64,000 bases of DNA from NCBI GenBank assembly GCA_963616935.1, contig CAVEMS010000003.1:62001-126000 (forward strand). The letters run 5' to 3'. Positions within the stretch are counted from its first letter, which is position 1. Every line of letters begins with the position of its first letter. The stretch comes from UBA4951 sp963616935 (GTDB lineage: Bacteria > Bacillota_I > Bacilli_A > RFN20 > CAG-826). Both the position numbers and the translations under genes were made by a program. The notes under the pieces are model-generated. The model had not been told where the DNA came from. It made no database searches and saw only the letters and a list, made by a program, of their open reading frames with translations. Positions 17,627-27,114 of this stretch are shown piece after piece.

Positions 17627-18138
17627 GTTCGTGCTCCTTCTCGATAAGTTTTATCAACAATTTAAAATTTGTTTTGTCATATAATCCAGCCAGCCTCTTC
17701 ATCAATCCAAAATCACACGAACCGAATTCGTCTTCGTCGATTCTCTTATCGACAAACAACAATTCCTTAAGATCTTTGACGCTTCTAACCACCCGCCACT
17801 TACACAAAGAATCGAAATTGAAGAATTTTCCAAATTCATCATTCGTTCCTAGATTGATCATCATCAAATCCGATATGAAACGTTTCATGTCCCATTCGTT
17901 GGGGTTTCGCGGGGAAATATGAGTGTAAATACCCAACACGTTTATTGCGGTCTCGCATTCGGTGAAGTTTGCAAGTGGCACAACCAAAACGCCGTTTTCT
18001 CTTTGGCAGGCACAGCTTGTAGCGATTATAACCATCAAGAACCTGGTTTCTTCAATTTGACGCTTTGGCAACGAATCGTTTGTCAATTTGGCAATATCCA
18101 CGTAAACCCGACATTCGCTATTTCATTTGAACGCTCAT
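17619..18138 (-). pseudogene. Unknown gene with an apparent N-terminal frameshift
   Basis: The uninterrupted frame from a GTG at 18101 gives 160 residues without SD. Reading upstream, the same frame continues for six sense codons to a stop, while an ATG at 18138 begins MSVQMK in another frame. Removing one base from the AAA near 18121 joins them into a smooth MSVQMNSECRVYVDIAKLTND. So the gene seems to carry a one-base insertion. The protein (PRNPNEWDMKRFISDLMMIN, KWRVVRSVKDLKELLF) belongs to no family I recognise. It is directly coupled to the toxin-like remnant, so it may have been part of a defence or toxin-antitoxin operon. Confidence 0.45.
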
Positions 18139-18307
18139 AGGACGGCGCCCTCAATCCATTAAACAATTTTATACATTCGATTTGCGGCATATAAAAAACC
18201 TGTTTTTGTATGCTGATACAGCAGAGATATGTTTCAAATCTCCACATTAATGAAATTTTCAATTATTATTTCAATTTAAAATTCTAAAAAGTTGCGTATT
18301 TATCGAA

Positions 18308-19675
18308 CTATTTCTTGATTTCCAACTTTACGGCGGTTTCTACGTGCGGCGTGCGCGGGAACTGATCAATCGGTTGAATTTCTTCTATCGCATAACCCTT
18401 TTCTAAGGCTTTGAGATCTCTTGCCAGAGAAATTGGATTACAAGACACATACACAATCTTTTTCGGTCTCAACGACAAGGTGGATTCAATGAACTCCTCA
18501 CTGCATCCTTTCCTAGGTGGATCAACGAATAAAACATCAAAATCAGTCTTTTCTTTGGCGGCCTTGGCCATATACGAAGACGCATCATCGACGATTGCCT
18601 CATAATTTTCGATCCCGTTCGCTCTAGCATTCTCTAAAGCGTTTGTCACCGCTTCGGGAACGACTTCGACCGCCTTAACGGCTTTGGCTCCCATTTTGGC
18701 GGCGATAAGTCCAATCGATCCGGTCCCCGAATAGGCATCTAAAACAATGTCATTTTTCGATATATTCGCAAAATCCATGGCGGTTTTGTAGACGATTTCC
18801 GCCATTTTGCTATTAACTTGGAAAAATGAATTGGGAGATATCTCAAAGGTTATCCCGCAAAGCTTTTCCTTTAAGCGTTCTGGACCGTATGCATGAATGA
18901 ATTTTGGCCCCAAGATGACATTCGTGTCTTTGTCATTCACATTGATGAAAAAACTCGTGATTTCGGGCATCTCTTTTTTGATCTCATCGACTATCGGCGT
19001 TCCGCTTATGGTGTCTTCATGAACGATGAGAACCAACATTATGTTGTCGAAATATTCGGCCGTTCTTATTAAAGCGTGCCTGAGTATTCCCTTCCCTTTG
19101 TCTTCTTCGTAAGCGGTCACTCCATGTCTTCTAAGTATGGGGAGAAGCTTTTCGAGCACATCTATCGCTCTCTTGTCGCTAATTGGGCAGTCGGAAAAAG
19201 GAACGACATCATGGCTCTTTTCACGATAAAAACCATATATCAGATTACCGTGCTTATCATTACCGAACGGGACTTGGGTCTTATTTCTATAGCCATACGG
19301 CACATTCATCCCAATCGTGTCTAGGACTGGGGCATTTATGCCCATTCTCTTTAGTTGCTTGGCAACGAAATCTCTCTTCCATTCTTTCTCCTTGTCGTAG
19401 GAAAGAGACTGAAAGGCGCAGCCGCCACACGCGCTATGAATCGGGCATAAGGGTTCTATCCTAAAGGGCGATGGCTTGCTTAAGGACACGAGTTTCCCGA
19501 AATATGAGCCGTTTCGTTTATATGTAATCTCCACTTCACCTTCGTCTAAAGGCAACATAGAAGAAACGAAAATCGCATTATCCATGGCAAAAGCCACGCC
19601 TTTTCCTTCAAAAGAGGAATCAACGCATTTGACGGAATACCTGTTTCCTATCTTTATGCTATTGTCGTTCTTCAT
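18308..19675 (-). CDS. rlmCD: 23S rRNA (uracil-5-)-methyltransferase, RumA/RlmCD family
   Basis: The 455-residue enzyme transfers a methyl group from SAM to C5 of a uridine in 23S rRNA. An N-terminal TRAM domain (about 1-65) is followed by a Fe-S-type cluster motif (CPIHSACGGCAFQ), the SAM fold (VLDAYSGTGSIGL) and the C-terminal catalytic block (FVDPPRKGCSEEF and VYVSCNPISLARDL, whose Cys is the nucleophile). Length is normal. Its ATG overlaps the phoH-like stop by four bases, and it is the last gene of the metG operon. Gram-positive members act as RlmCD on two sites; which applies here cannot be told. Confidence 0.9.
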   Translation of the reverse strand: MKNDNSIKIGNRYSVKCVDSSFEGKGVAFAMDNAIFVSSMLPLDEGEVEITYKRNGSYFGKLVSLSKPSPFRIEPLCPIHSACGGCAFQSLSYDKEKEWKRDFVAKQLKRMGINAPVLDTIGMNVPYGYRNKTQVPFGNDKHGNLIYGFYREKSHDVVPFSDCPISDKRAIDVLEKLLPILRRHGVTAYEEDKGKGILRHALIRTAEYFDNIMLVLIVHEDTISGTPIVDEIKKEMPEITSFFINVNDKDTNVILGPKFIHAYGPERLKEKLCGITFEISPNSFFQVNSKMAEIVYKTAMDFANISKNDIVLDAYSGTGSIGLIAAKMGAKAVKAVEVVPEAVTNALENARANGIENYEAIVDDASSYMAKAAKEKTDFDVLFVDPPRKGCSEEFIESTLSLRPKKIVYVSCNPISLARDLKALEKGYAIEEIQPIDQFPRTPHVETAVKLEIKK

Positions 19676-20460
19676 TTTTTGAGTGTCCTTTTATACGTGG
19701 TGAATCTCTCGTCGAATTCTTTGACGAATGAACTTCTCATCGGCTTTTCAAGTTTGACAAATCCCACCAGCCCAGTCGGTTTCAAAATCTCGTAAGCGAT
19801 CATGAAATCGTTTCTTTCCTCCGATTGATTTGGAACGTCTATCTGATTCGGAGAACCCAAAATCACCATTTTCGTGAATACGCCTATTCTCGTCACCAAG
19901 GTCTGTAGTTCCGTTATGTCCATATTCTGAGCTTCGTCGACCATGATAATGCAATCTTCGAATGAACGGCCGCGAAGGAACTCTGGCGCCAAAGGGATGA
20001 TGTCGTTAGGGAGTTTGCGGTACGCTAACGGCAACGAATCGTCAGAATCGATTGAAATCTTTCTTTTAGGTTTCTTTTCGGATATCGTCTCTCCATCTTT
20101 TTTGGAAAAGGCCATTAAATGGTTATAGTTATCCAAAAGAGGACCAAGATAAGGACCGTACTTATCTTCTTCAGTCCCTTTTAGATATCCGAGACGATGA
20201 CCGATTTCCACCGGTTCTCTGACATAGAAGATGTTTTTGTATTTTTTCTTTTGACCTTTGCCTCTTACTAAGGCAAGAGAGGCTGCCAAAGTGGCAAAAG
20301 TCTTCCCAGTTCCGGCCGCTCCAACGCAAAAGACAACAGGCTTTTTAGCAGGATCCTCATTTATCAAACGGATCAATTCGCGTTGCTCGGCGTTGTCTCT
20401 AAAGTCAACTCCGAACAATATGTAATTGCTAGAAGATTCGTCTTTTTTCATGACATTCAA
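19672..20460 (-). CDS. PhoH-like ATPase
   Basis: The 262-residue protein is a PhoH-family P-loop NTPase: Walker A GAAGTGKTFATLA (about residues 47-59), the EPVEIGHRLGYLKG segment, Walker B CIIMVDEAQN and a sensor region KMVILGSPNQID. PhoH proteins are RNA-associated ATPases or helicase-like proteins. It overlaps both neighbours by four bases (ATGA), so translation is coupled from the glycoside hydrolase through to the rRNA methyltransferase. An RNA-related role fits the methyltransferase partner. Confidence 0.88.
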   Translation of the reverse strand: MNVMKKDESSSNYILFGVDFRDNAEQRELIRLINEDPAKKPVVFCVGAAGTGKTFATLAASLALVRGKGQKKKYKNIFYVREPVEIGHRLGYLKGTEEDKYGPYLGPLLDNYNHLMAFSKKDGETISEKKPKRKISIDSDDSLPLAYRKLPNDIIPLAPEFLRGRSFEDCIIMVDEAQNMDITELQTLVTRIGVFTKMVILGSPNQIDVPNQSEERNDFMIAYEILKPTGLVGFVKLEKPMRSSFVKEFDERFTTYKRTLKK

Positions 20461-22418
20461 AACTCGAAACAGACAATGTTATAAAGAGCAATCTCGTCGA
20501 AATGGATGAGGAGGGATCCGCTTTCAACGTCATAGGCGAATTCGATTTCTTTGTGTTCCGGCTCCAAATAAACGCGTTTCGGAGCCTCAATCATCTTGAC
20601 CGATACCGTAACATCCATCAAAGGAGAAATCTTATTGAAAGAAGAGACGCAAGGGACGCGGTGCGGCCCAAGAAGATTGATCAAATGAAGATATTTCTTG
20701 CCGTCCTTTTCTCGATAAACGACCTCAAGTTCGCCTTTGTGGTTATGCATAATCGTTCTTTGAGAGAAAGACAAACAAATGCCGGAAAAGAAATTCTCTA
20801 GCTCATAGGTTCTTTCTTTCAAATAAGCTTGCCCAACGTTATGTGGCGCGAGGAGAATCTTTCCTTCGCCGATGGAGATGCTTCCTAAGCCAGGATAACG
20901 AACACTCCCTCGAAGGATTGTCGGAGGGGGATTCGTACATTCAACATCCCCGGCAACATCGGCGGGGTAGAGATAGCAAATCTCACTCAACGCCCCTTCT
21001 TCTATAAGGGTATATTCATCGCGGACCTCCAAAGACGTTTGCTCATCGCCAATGAAGAATATCGGATGTTTCTCCTCTTTATATGAGACCTTAAGCCCTA
21101 ATGCTTTGGCGAATATCCTCGCCGTATGGGCGCCCATCAAAAGCAATTCGCCGCCTTCCTCGGCATACTCTAGTAACATACTAACCAAATCAGGCGACAA
21201 AATAGTAGAATCGCTTAGCGCAAATCTAGGATATTTCTTAAGCATTTCAAGCGTTAAGTCTTCGCTAGAAACGACGTTTAACGAGGTGCCTTGATCAAGG
21301 AGCCCAAGCATCGTGCCATATAGTTCCATGTTGTATGAGCAATCTCGATAGAAAGGAACCGCCAAACAATCGTAATAGGAATCAATCGAATAGAGGATTC
21401 CCATATCGGGGACGAAATCGCCGCCATAGCAGAAATTCTTCCTATCGTGGCAGAACTTGGAAACCTCCGCCCAACCGTCTATACCACCAGGATTTAAACA
21501 CACGTTGGTTGGATCCTGCATGTTATAAATTTGGAATCCACCACCTAAGGCAAGCACGCAAGCGGCCTCTTGCTCGAGCTGAATTACGCCTTTTGTGTGG
21601 TGCACAGGAAAGTTGATTCCCCAACTCATGATGTCCCACATCTTGCCAGACATCGCCATGATGCGGCCGTCGAAGCGCGCGCTGTCGACGCTATTGGTAG
21701 GAGATAAGTCTCCGGAAACGTAATCGGTGAAATCGATTTTTTGTGGGACCCACGCGGTGCTCATCCAGTTGCTCGTGATCATGAAATCGGGATTCGTCTC
21801 ATGGGCCGCTCGAATGTATTTTCGGACATAATCCAAGAATCCTTTGCGGTTATAATCCAAATAATTTTTAAAGTCATTATCCCCGCATTTTGCAGGCTTT
21901 TTGTGATATTTTTCTTCGTATTCATCGGCTGTGCGCTTTGAATAATCGACGTATACGGCCCAACACTCACCATCCACCCAAGCGCCATCGATACGGTATT
22001 TCTCAATCAATTCCTTTAGCTGCGGTATAAGTTTCTTATCGACATATGGTCCGAAAACGGACATGCGATCCGTCGTCTTTCCTTCTTCCGTGGCAATCGT
22101 CCAATCTGGATGGTCTAAGGCCGCTTTCATGTCCCAAACGCCAGAATAGTGGGAATATAAAGGCACGCCATATTCTTTGGTCACTTTCCGCCAATCGGCT
22201 AAAAGATCATTTACGAGCCCGGGCGCGCGGTCCGCCACGTCAGTCATATAAGAAGCGTATCCCGGATGGCCTTTCGTGTCGCACTGAATGAAATCTGGTT
22301 TGACCTTCTTGATGATTTCCCGAAGGATCGAAGGATCGAAGTTCTTGCCAATATCCTTCGTTTCTTTGCAAGCGTGATAATCGAAATGAAGACCGAAGAA
22401 GCGTTCCTTTTTGCTCAT
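20457..22418 (-). CDS. Alpha-L-fucosidase-like glycoside hydrolase
   Basis: The 653-residue intracellular protein (no signal peptide) has an N-terminal TIM-barrel of the type found in GH29/GH151-like alpha-L-fucosidases: FGLHFDYHA, then DTKGHPGYASYMT, LYSHYSGVWD and GAWVDGECWAVY, where the Asp or Glu residues are candidate catalytic acids. The middle is a glutamine-amidotransferase-like (beta-galactosidase trimerisation type) domain and the end is a beta-sandwich. The pathway genes for L-fucose and L-rhamnose 4 kb away support a deoxysugar substrate, yet it is co-transcribed with metG and phoH. A rhamnosidase or another specificity is not excluded. GAGG precedes the ATG. Confidence 0.65.
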   Translation of the reverse strand: MSKKERFFGLHFDYHACKETKDIGKNFDPSILREIIKKVKPDFIQCDTKGHPGYASYMTDVADRAPGLVNDLLADWRKVTKEYGVPLYSHYSGVWDMKAALDHPDWTIATEEGKTTDRMSVFGPYVDKKLIPQLKELIEKYRIDGAWVDGECWAVYVDYSKRTADEYEEKYHKKPAKCGDNDFKNYLDYNRKGFLDYVRKYIRAAHETNPDFMITSNWMSTAWVPQKIDFTDYVSGDLSPTNSVDSARFDGRIMAMSGKMWDIMSWGINFPVHHTKGVIQLEQEAACVLALGGGFQIYNMQDPTNVCLNPGGIDGWAEVSKFCHDRKNFCYGGDFVPDMGILYSIDSYYDCLAVPFYRDCSYNMELYGTMLGLLDQGTSLNVVSSEDLTLEMLKKYPRFALSDSTILSPDLVSMLLEYAEEGGELLLMGAHTARIFAKALGLKVSYKEEKHPIFFIGDEQTSLEVRDEYTLIEEGALSEICYLYPADVAGDVECTNPPPTILRGSVRYPGLGSISIGEGKILLAPHNVGQAYLKERTYELENFFSGICLSFSQRTIMHNHKGELEVVYREKDGKKYLHLINLLGPHRVPCVSSFNKISPLMDVTVSVKMIEAPKRVYLEPEHKEIEFAYDVESGSLLIHFDEIALYNIVCFEF

Positions 22419-22449
22419 GCCCTTACCTCATTATGAATTCTAACTTGCA

Positions 22450-24057
22450 TTAGGCGGCCGCTTTTTCTTTCGGGGCAGCCATAAGCTCCTTGATAAACTC
22501 AACCTCTTTCGCGGCGTCTAAGCGCGGGAATAAAGGCGTGGCCTTTTGAATGACAACACCACCGAGCTTTCCGAACGCAACGGCCGATTCGTAATTACGT
22601 AATTCCACAGGAACATTAAGTTGCTCAAGAAGCGATTCGCTCTTGGTGACCAAGATCGGAGAAAGGAGCATGCCGGTTAAGAACAAAACATTGGCCAAAT
22701 GTGACATGCAAGAAGCGAGTTCTTTCTTTTTGCTCTCGTCTTTGGCCATATTCCACGGCTCGCTCGCTTGAATATACTTATTTGCGGCATCAACCAAATC
22801 CATGACCGCCGCATAGGCCTCCGTGACTTTAAGGTCATCATTAAGCTGTTCATACATAATGACCGTCTTCTTGGCCAAGGTCGTCAAATCTTTGTCTAGT
22901 TGAGTGACATCGCCTTCGAAAACAGGGATGACGCCATCGAAATATTTGCCGATCATCCCAAGCGTGCGGTTTAAAAGATTGCCAAAATTATTGGCCAAAT
23001 CCATATTCAAACGCTCAACGAATTGCTCGGGCGTGAATTCCCCGTTTTGTCCAAACGTGATTTCTCTCGCCAAGTAATACCTAACCGCATCGACTCCGAA
23101 GTGTTCGACGAGCGGGGGAACCGGTATCACATTTCCTTTGCTCTTGCTCATCTTGCCGTCTTTCATCATCATCAAGCCATGAACGAATACGCGGTTTGGC
23201 TGTCTTAGTTTCAAAGCGTCCAAGAACATCGGCCAATAGATGGTATGGAATCTGGTGATGTCGGCGCCTATGACATGAACGATTTCCGTCTCTGGATCAT
23301 TCCAGAATTTTTGGAAATTGGCATCGTCGTCTTGCAAATATCCAAGCGCCGATATGTAGTTCGTCAAAGCGTCCAACCAGACGTATATAACGTGTCCTGG
23401 CGCTTCTTTGACTGGGATTCCCCAATCAAATGAGGTTCTAGTGACACACAAATCGTTCAATCCCGGCTTGATGAAGTTGTTTATCATTTCGGTTTTGCGA
23501 TTTTCGGGGGTTATGAACTTTGGATTATTTTCAAAAATGCCCAGCAAATCGCCAACGTATTTTTTGCAACGGAAGAAATATGCACTTTCTTCTTTCTTCT
23601 CTACCGGCCTATGGCACTCCGGGCAAAGATGGTCTTCGCCTACTTGGGTATCGGTATAAAAGGTTTCTTCATGAACGCAGTACCAACCACTATAGGAGCC
23701 AAGATAAACATCGTCGTTTTCCAAAAACTTCGAGAATATTTTCGAGACGGTTTCGACGTGTCGCTTATCGGTGGTTCTGATGAAGCCGTCATAGGATATC
23801 TTCATCGTGTCCCATAACGAAATGAATTTCTTAGATATCTCATCGACGAATTCCTGAGGAGACACGCCTTTGGCTTCGGCGTTGTCTTGGATTTTTTCAC
23901 CATGCTCATCTAAACCAGTCAAGAAAAAAGTATCATATCCCCTTAATCTTTTTCCTCTAGCGATGATATCGGTAAGGGTCGTGCAGTATGCGTGTCCAAG
24001 ATGTGGGGAAGCACTTGGATAATAGATCGGTGTCGTAATATAGAATTTCTTGCTCAT
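22450..24057 (-). CDS. metG: Methionyl-tRNA synthetase
   Basis: The 535-residue class I synthetase has PIYYPSASPHLGHAY with the HIGH-like motif HLGH, the zinc-binding pair CPECHRP, and KMSKSKGN for the KMSKS loop, followed by the helical anticodon-binding domain. The C-terminal tRNA-binding dimerisation domain found in longer versions is absent, so this is the short form. GAGG precedes the ATG. No T-box leader was found in the 200 bases upstream. It heads the operon with the fucosidase-like, PhoH-like and rRNA methyltransferase genes. Confidence 0.95.
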   Translation of the reverse strand: MSKKFYITTPIYYPSASPHLGHAYCTTLTDIIARGKRLRGYDTFFLTGLDEHGEKIQDNAEAKGVSPQEFVDEISKKFISLWDTMKISYDGFIRTTDKRHVETVSKIFSKFLENDDVYLGSYSGWYCVHEETFYTDTQVGEDHLCPECHRPVEKKEESAYFFRCKKYVGDLLGIFENNPKFITPENRKTEMINNFIKPGLNDLCVTRTSFDWGIPVKEAPGHVIYVWLDALTNYISALGYLQDDDANFQKFWNDPETEIVHVIGADITRFHTIYWPMFLDALKLRQPNRVFVHGLMMMKDGKMSKSKGNVIPVPPLVEHFGVDAVRYYLAREITFGQNGEFTPEQFVERLNMDLANNFGNLLNRTLGMIGKYFDGVIPVFEGDVTQLDKDLTTLAKKTVIMYEQLNDDLKVTEAYAAVMDLVDAANKYIQASEPWNMAKDESKKKELASCMSHLANVLFLTGMLLSPILVTKSESLLEQLNVPVELRNYESAVAFGKLGGVVIQKATPLFPRLDAAKEVEFIKELMAAPKEKAAA

Positions 24058-24602
24058 AAATAAACCTCGCGCTTTTTTCCTTCGCCATTATAAATGGCTT
24101 AAAGGAAAAATACACCAAAGACAAGATACGCGCTTAAGAAATATTATATTTCTTCTGGGCCTTCAGAATGAAAATCGCGTAGCAACAATTATAGAAAACA
24201 CTGGCAACATAATCTGTGCTTTCTAAAACTAACCCTGCCTTTTGATGGATCCGATAGATTCGGGGGGTCTTCCTCCCCTCCATCCTCCTCTTGCACTCAG
24301 GGAATACCTCATCCAATGTGTGGACGATCTCCATCGGATGGATCTATAAATCAAGGCCGTTGCTGACGCGGCAAAGCCCCTTTTCGTCTTTTTTTCGCGT
24401 AGATTCCCATGGTTTCGACGCTCCTTATGACGCTTATAAGTCGTATAGTCAAAATCACAAAACCCAAATAAGCAATTTAAATAGGCGAAAATAAGGAAAG
24501 CCACAAAAGATAAAATCTCTCAGCACACGCATAAAACAAAGAATGATGGCGAAGATGAATAAATATTTAGTGGTATGATTAGCGAGGAGGTAAGAACTGA
24601 TC
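24058..24602. other. Intergenic region between metG and the KDPG aldolase gene
   Basis: No convincing gene. The minus strand has a 66-codon frame (24334-24134) and an overlapping 91-codon frame (24504-24229); neither shows an SD or a family I know. A G run of six and a T-rich run occur. The last 100 bases before 24603 hold a -10-like TATGAT and the SD GAGGAGG of the next gene. Confidence 0.5.
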
Positions 24603-25220
24603 ATGAACGAAACCTTAGAGAAAATTAAAAAAATCAAACTCGTTCCCGTTTTGGTCATTCAAAACGAAAAAGAAGCCATCGAATTGATGGACGGGCTTGT
24701 GACTGGCGGAGTGCCGGTTATGGAAATAACCTTCCGCACCGCATATGCAAAAGAAGCAATAAAATTAGCTAATAAAAGGTATCCGGATGCCGCGGTTGGC
24801 GCTGGAACGGTTTTAAATGCCAAACAATGCGAAGAAGCTATTGCTGCTGGTGCAAAATTCATTGTGTCGCCAGGGCTATCGGAAAACGTCTACAAAGTCG
24901 CGAAAGCGCACGGAATACCTTATATCCCAGGAGTCGCTACCCCTACCGAAATCATTCAAGCTCTCGATCTTGGACTAAATGAAGTGAAATTCTTTCCAGC
25001 CGGCGTCTATGGCGGAATTAAAGCGATTAAAGCGATTGGATCGGCGTTCCCCGGCGTTTCGTTTATGCCAACCGGAGGAGTCGACCTAACGAACCTTTCG
25101 GAATTCGCCAAGGAAAAGAAGATATTCGCTATCGGCGGTTCGTTCCTAACCAAAGGGGATATAGTCTCGAATTGCCAAAAGGCGTTATCAATAATCAAGG
25201 AGGCCTCAATCAATGGCTAA
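24603..25220 (+). CDS. eda: KDPG (2-keto-3-deoxy-6-phosphogluconate) aldolase
   Basis: The 205-residue class I aldolase splits KDPG into pyruvate and glyceraldehyde-3-phosphate. GVPVMEITFRT carries the catalytic Glu, VGAGTV and FIVSPG are family blocks, and EVKFFPA supplies the Schiff-base Lys; FMPTGGV binds phosphate. Length is normal. GAGGAGG precedes the ATG. It overlaps the kinase gene by eight bases, so the two enzymes phosphorylate and cleave KDG, the end product of hexuronate, pectin or Entner-Doudoroff routes. No uronate isomerase or dehydratase is in the window. Confidence 0.95.
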   Translation: MNETLEKIKKIKLVPVLVIQNEKEAIELMDGLVTGGVPVMEITFRTAYAKEAIKLANKRYPDAAVGAGTVLNAKQCEEAIAAGAKFIVSPGLSENVYKVAKAHGIPYIPGVATPTEIIQALDLGLNEVKFFPAGVYGGIKAIKAIGSAFPGVSFMPTGGVDLTNLSEFAKEKKIFAIGGSFLTKGDIVSNCQKALSIIKEASING

Positions 25221-26235
25221 AATCGTCACCTTCGGAGAGATAATGCTTCGTCTTTCCTCTCCATTGAATTCGCGTCTTATTCAATCGTCCTCTTTCGACG
25301 TCCATTATGGTGGCGGCGAGGCCAACGTCGCAGTAAGCCTTGCCAACTATGGGCATGAGGCTTATTTCGTAAGCAAGATTCCAAATAATCCAATCGGAGA
25401 TGCGGCGATCAACTCATTAAGAAAATACGGAGTCAACACTTCGCTCATGACAAGAGGAGGAGATAGACTTGGCATCTATTTCCTTGAGACCGGCGCATCG
25501 ATGAGAGCATCGAAAGTCATTTATGACCGCGCTCATTCCGCGATTGCGGAAGCCGCTTTAGAGGATTTTGATTTCGATAAGATATTCGAAGGGAAGGATT
25601 GGTTCCATTTCACCGGAATATCGCCTGCCTTAAGCAAAGGAACGGCTAAAATCGTCGAAAAAGCCTGCATGGCGGCCAAGAAAGCCGGTTGCATCGTTTC
25701 TTGCGATTTGAACTTCCGCAAAAAGCTTTGGAGCAAAGAAGAAGCGATTGCCACGATGGTGCCTTTAATGAAATACGTCGACGTCTGCATCGGTAACGAA
25801 GAAGACGCCGCCAATTGCTTGGGGTTCGTTCCAGAGGAAACCGATATCACCAAAGGAAAACTCGGAATCGAAGGGTATAAGAAAATCTTCGTCGAGATGC
25901 AAAAACGCTTCGGCTTCAAGGCCATCGCCACATCGCTGCGTGAATCCATTTCCGCAAGCGACAACAATTGGAGCGGGCTCTTATATGACGGCAAAGAGTT
26001 CTGCCTTTCGAAGAAATACGCTGTGAGAATAGTCGATAGAGTCGGTGCCGGAGATTCCTTCGCTGCCGGCATAATTCACGCCTTAAATAGCAATAAATCC
26101 CTGCAAAACGCCATCGAATTCGCTGTTGCGGCATCGGCTTTGAAGCACACGATACCAGGCGATTTCAATCACGTTTCGGCGGATGAGGTCGAAGCGCTTG
26201 CGGGTGGCGATGCGTCTGGCAGGGTGCAACGTTAA
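25213..26235 (+). CDS. kdgK: 2-dehydro-3-deoxygluconokinase, PfkB family
   Basis: The 340-residue sugar kinase has the PfkB features: GGGEANVAVSLANYG near the start, CIGNEEDAAN in the middle and VDRVGAGDSFAAG near the end, where the Asp is the catalytic base and GAGD the anion hole. Its SD AAGGAGG lies inside the aldolase gene. The product feeds KDPG to the adjacent aldolase. Because no rhamnulokinase or fuculokinase is present nearby, a wider specificity is conceivable, but those kinases belong to another fold (FGGY), so this is only a remark. Confidence 0.88.
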   Translation: MAKIVTFGEIMLRLSSPLNSRLIQSSSFDVHYGGGEANVAVSLANYGHEAYFVSKIPNNPIGDAAINSLRKYGVNTSLMTRGGDRLGIYFLETGASMRASKVIYDRAHSAIAEAALEDFDFDKIFEGKDWFHFTGISPALSKGTAKIVEKACMAAKKAGCIVSCDLNFRKKLWSKEEAIATMVPLMKYVDVCIGNEEDAANCLGFVPEETDITKGKLGIEGYKKIFVEMQKRFGFKAIATSLRESISASDNNWSGLLYDGKEFCLSKKYAVRIVDRVGAGDSFAAGIIHALNSNKSLQNAIEFAVAASALKHTIPGDFNHVSADEVEALAGGDASGRVQR

Positions 26236-26250
26236 CACTTATCCGAGCAC

Positions 26251-26284
26251 AAAAAAACGAGCTTCTTGCGAGGCTCGTTTTTAT
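26251..26284. terminator. Bidirectional terminator between kdgK and rhaD
   Basis: An AAAACGAGC/GCTCGTTTT stem around a short loop has A's on one side and T's on the other and lies between two convergent genes. Confidence 0.9.
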
Positions 26285-26292
26285 TATCTAGG

Positions 26293-27111
26293 CTAGTCCA
26301 AGAATTTTGGATTCACGGTGACGTGATACGGCTCTTGGAGGGCTCTGAAGCCATCATCTGGGATGGTTTGTTTGATACCGCCCATCGACAAGACCTTAAC
26401 CAAGATCTCCGCGCTCTTTTCGACCGTTTCGGCAAGGCCCCAAGTGTTGTCGAAAGAGTCTCCAGTCACGAAGATGCCATGGTGAGCCCAAATGGCGACG
26501 TCATACGTCTCCATGAGTTTGGAAGTCGCTTTAGCGATTTCTTCACCGCCAGGAACCATCCATTTCGTAACGCCAACGCCAGCCGGGAAGATGATCGGGC
26601 ATTCGGTCATCATTTCCCAGAAACGGTGGCTCCAAACCTTGTCTTCAAGCGGAAGGACAAAGGAAAGGGCAATGCTGTTCACTGGGTGGCAATGATAGAC
26701 GACGCGATATTTCCCATTTGTCCTCTTCATGACGACTTCAAGATTCATAAGATGTGATGGGAGTTCGGATGTAGGACGGCGACCGTCAAGCATGCCAAAG
26801 ACTATGCGATAGTTCTCGCCCTTCTCATCCAAATGGATGATGCCGAGGCAATGAAGCGGATCATCGGCCATATTCATCATGAAAGCGCCGGTGCATTTGA
26901 CCAAGAAATACATGTTGGCCAAAGCCGGAACGGAAGCTCCGATTTTGATCCAAGGAGTCGACTCATCGAAGTTTTCTTTGACGAGTTCGACTTCTTCGTC
27001 GATCATGCGATAAGAAAGGTTGCCACCATTTCTTTCGTGCCAGCCTTTGGCGTAGCCATCGGTGCAAAGTTTAATAAACCTTTTTACAAAAGGTGCTTCT
27101 AATGCGTACAT
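26293..27111 (-). CDS. rhaD: L-rhamnulose-1-phosphate aldolase
   Basis: The 272-residue class II aldolase cleaves rhamnulose-1-phosphate to dihydroxyacetone phosphate and L-lactaldehyde. ERNGGNLSYR holds the phosphate loop, YHCHP gives two of the zinc-binding His residues and AHHGIF the third, all in family order. Length matches. It starts three bases after the rhaA stop, so it is co-transcribed with the isomerase. In bacteria this enzyme often also takes fuculose-1-phosphate-like substrates poorly, so the fucose isomerase next door may feed another, absent, aldolase (inference). Confidence 0.92.
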   Translation of the reverse strand: MYALEAPFVKRFIKLCTDGYAKGWHERNGGNLSYRMIDEEVELVKENFDESTPWIKIGASVPALANMYFLVKCTGAFMMNMADDPLHCLGIIHLDEKGENYRIVFGMLDGRRPTSELPSHLMNLEVVMKRTNGKYRVVYHCHPVNSIALSFVLPLEDKVWSHRFWEMMTECPIIFPAGVGVTKWMVPGGEEIAKATSKLMETYDVAIWAHHGIFVTGDSFDNTWGLAETVEKSAEILVKVLSMGGIKQTIPDDGFRALQEPYHVTVNPKFLD

Positions 27112-27114
27112 TCT

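Noticed and set aside
24058..24260. T-box leader for metG
   Set aside because: No specifier stem or the conserved T-box sequence was found upstream of the gene.
24134..24504. Two overlapping minus-strand frames of 66 and 91 codons
   Set aside because: No SD, no recognisable family and two frames compete for the same bases; kept only as an intergenic note.
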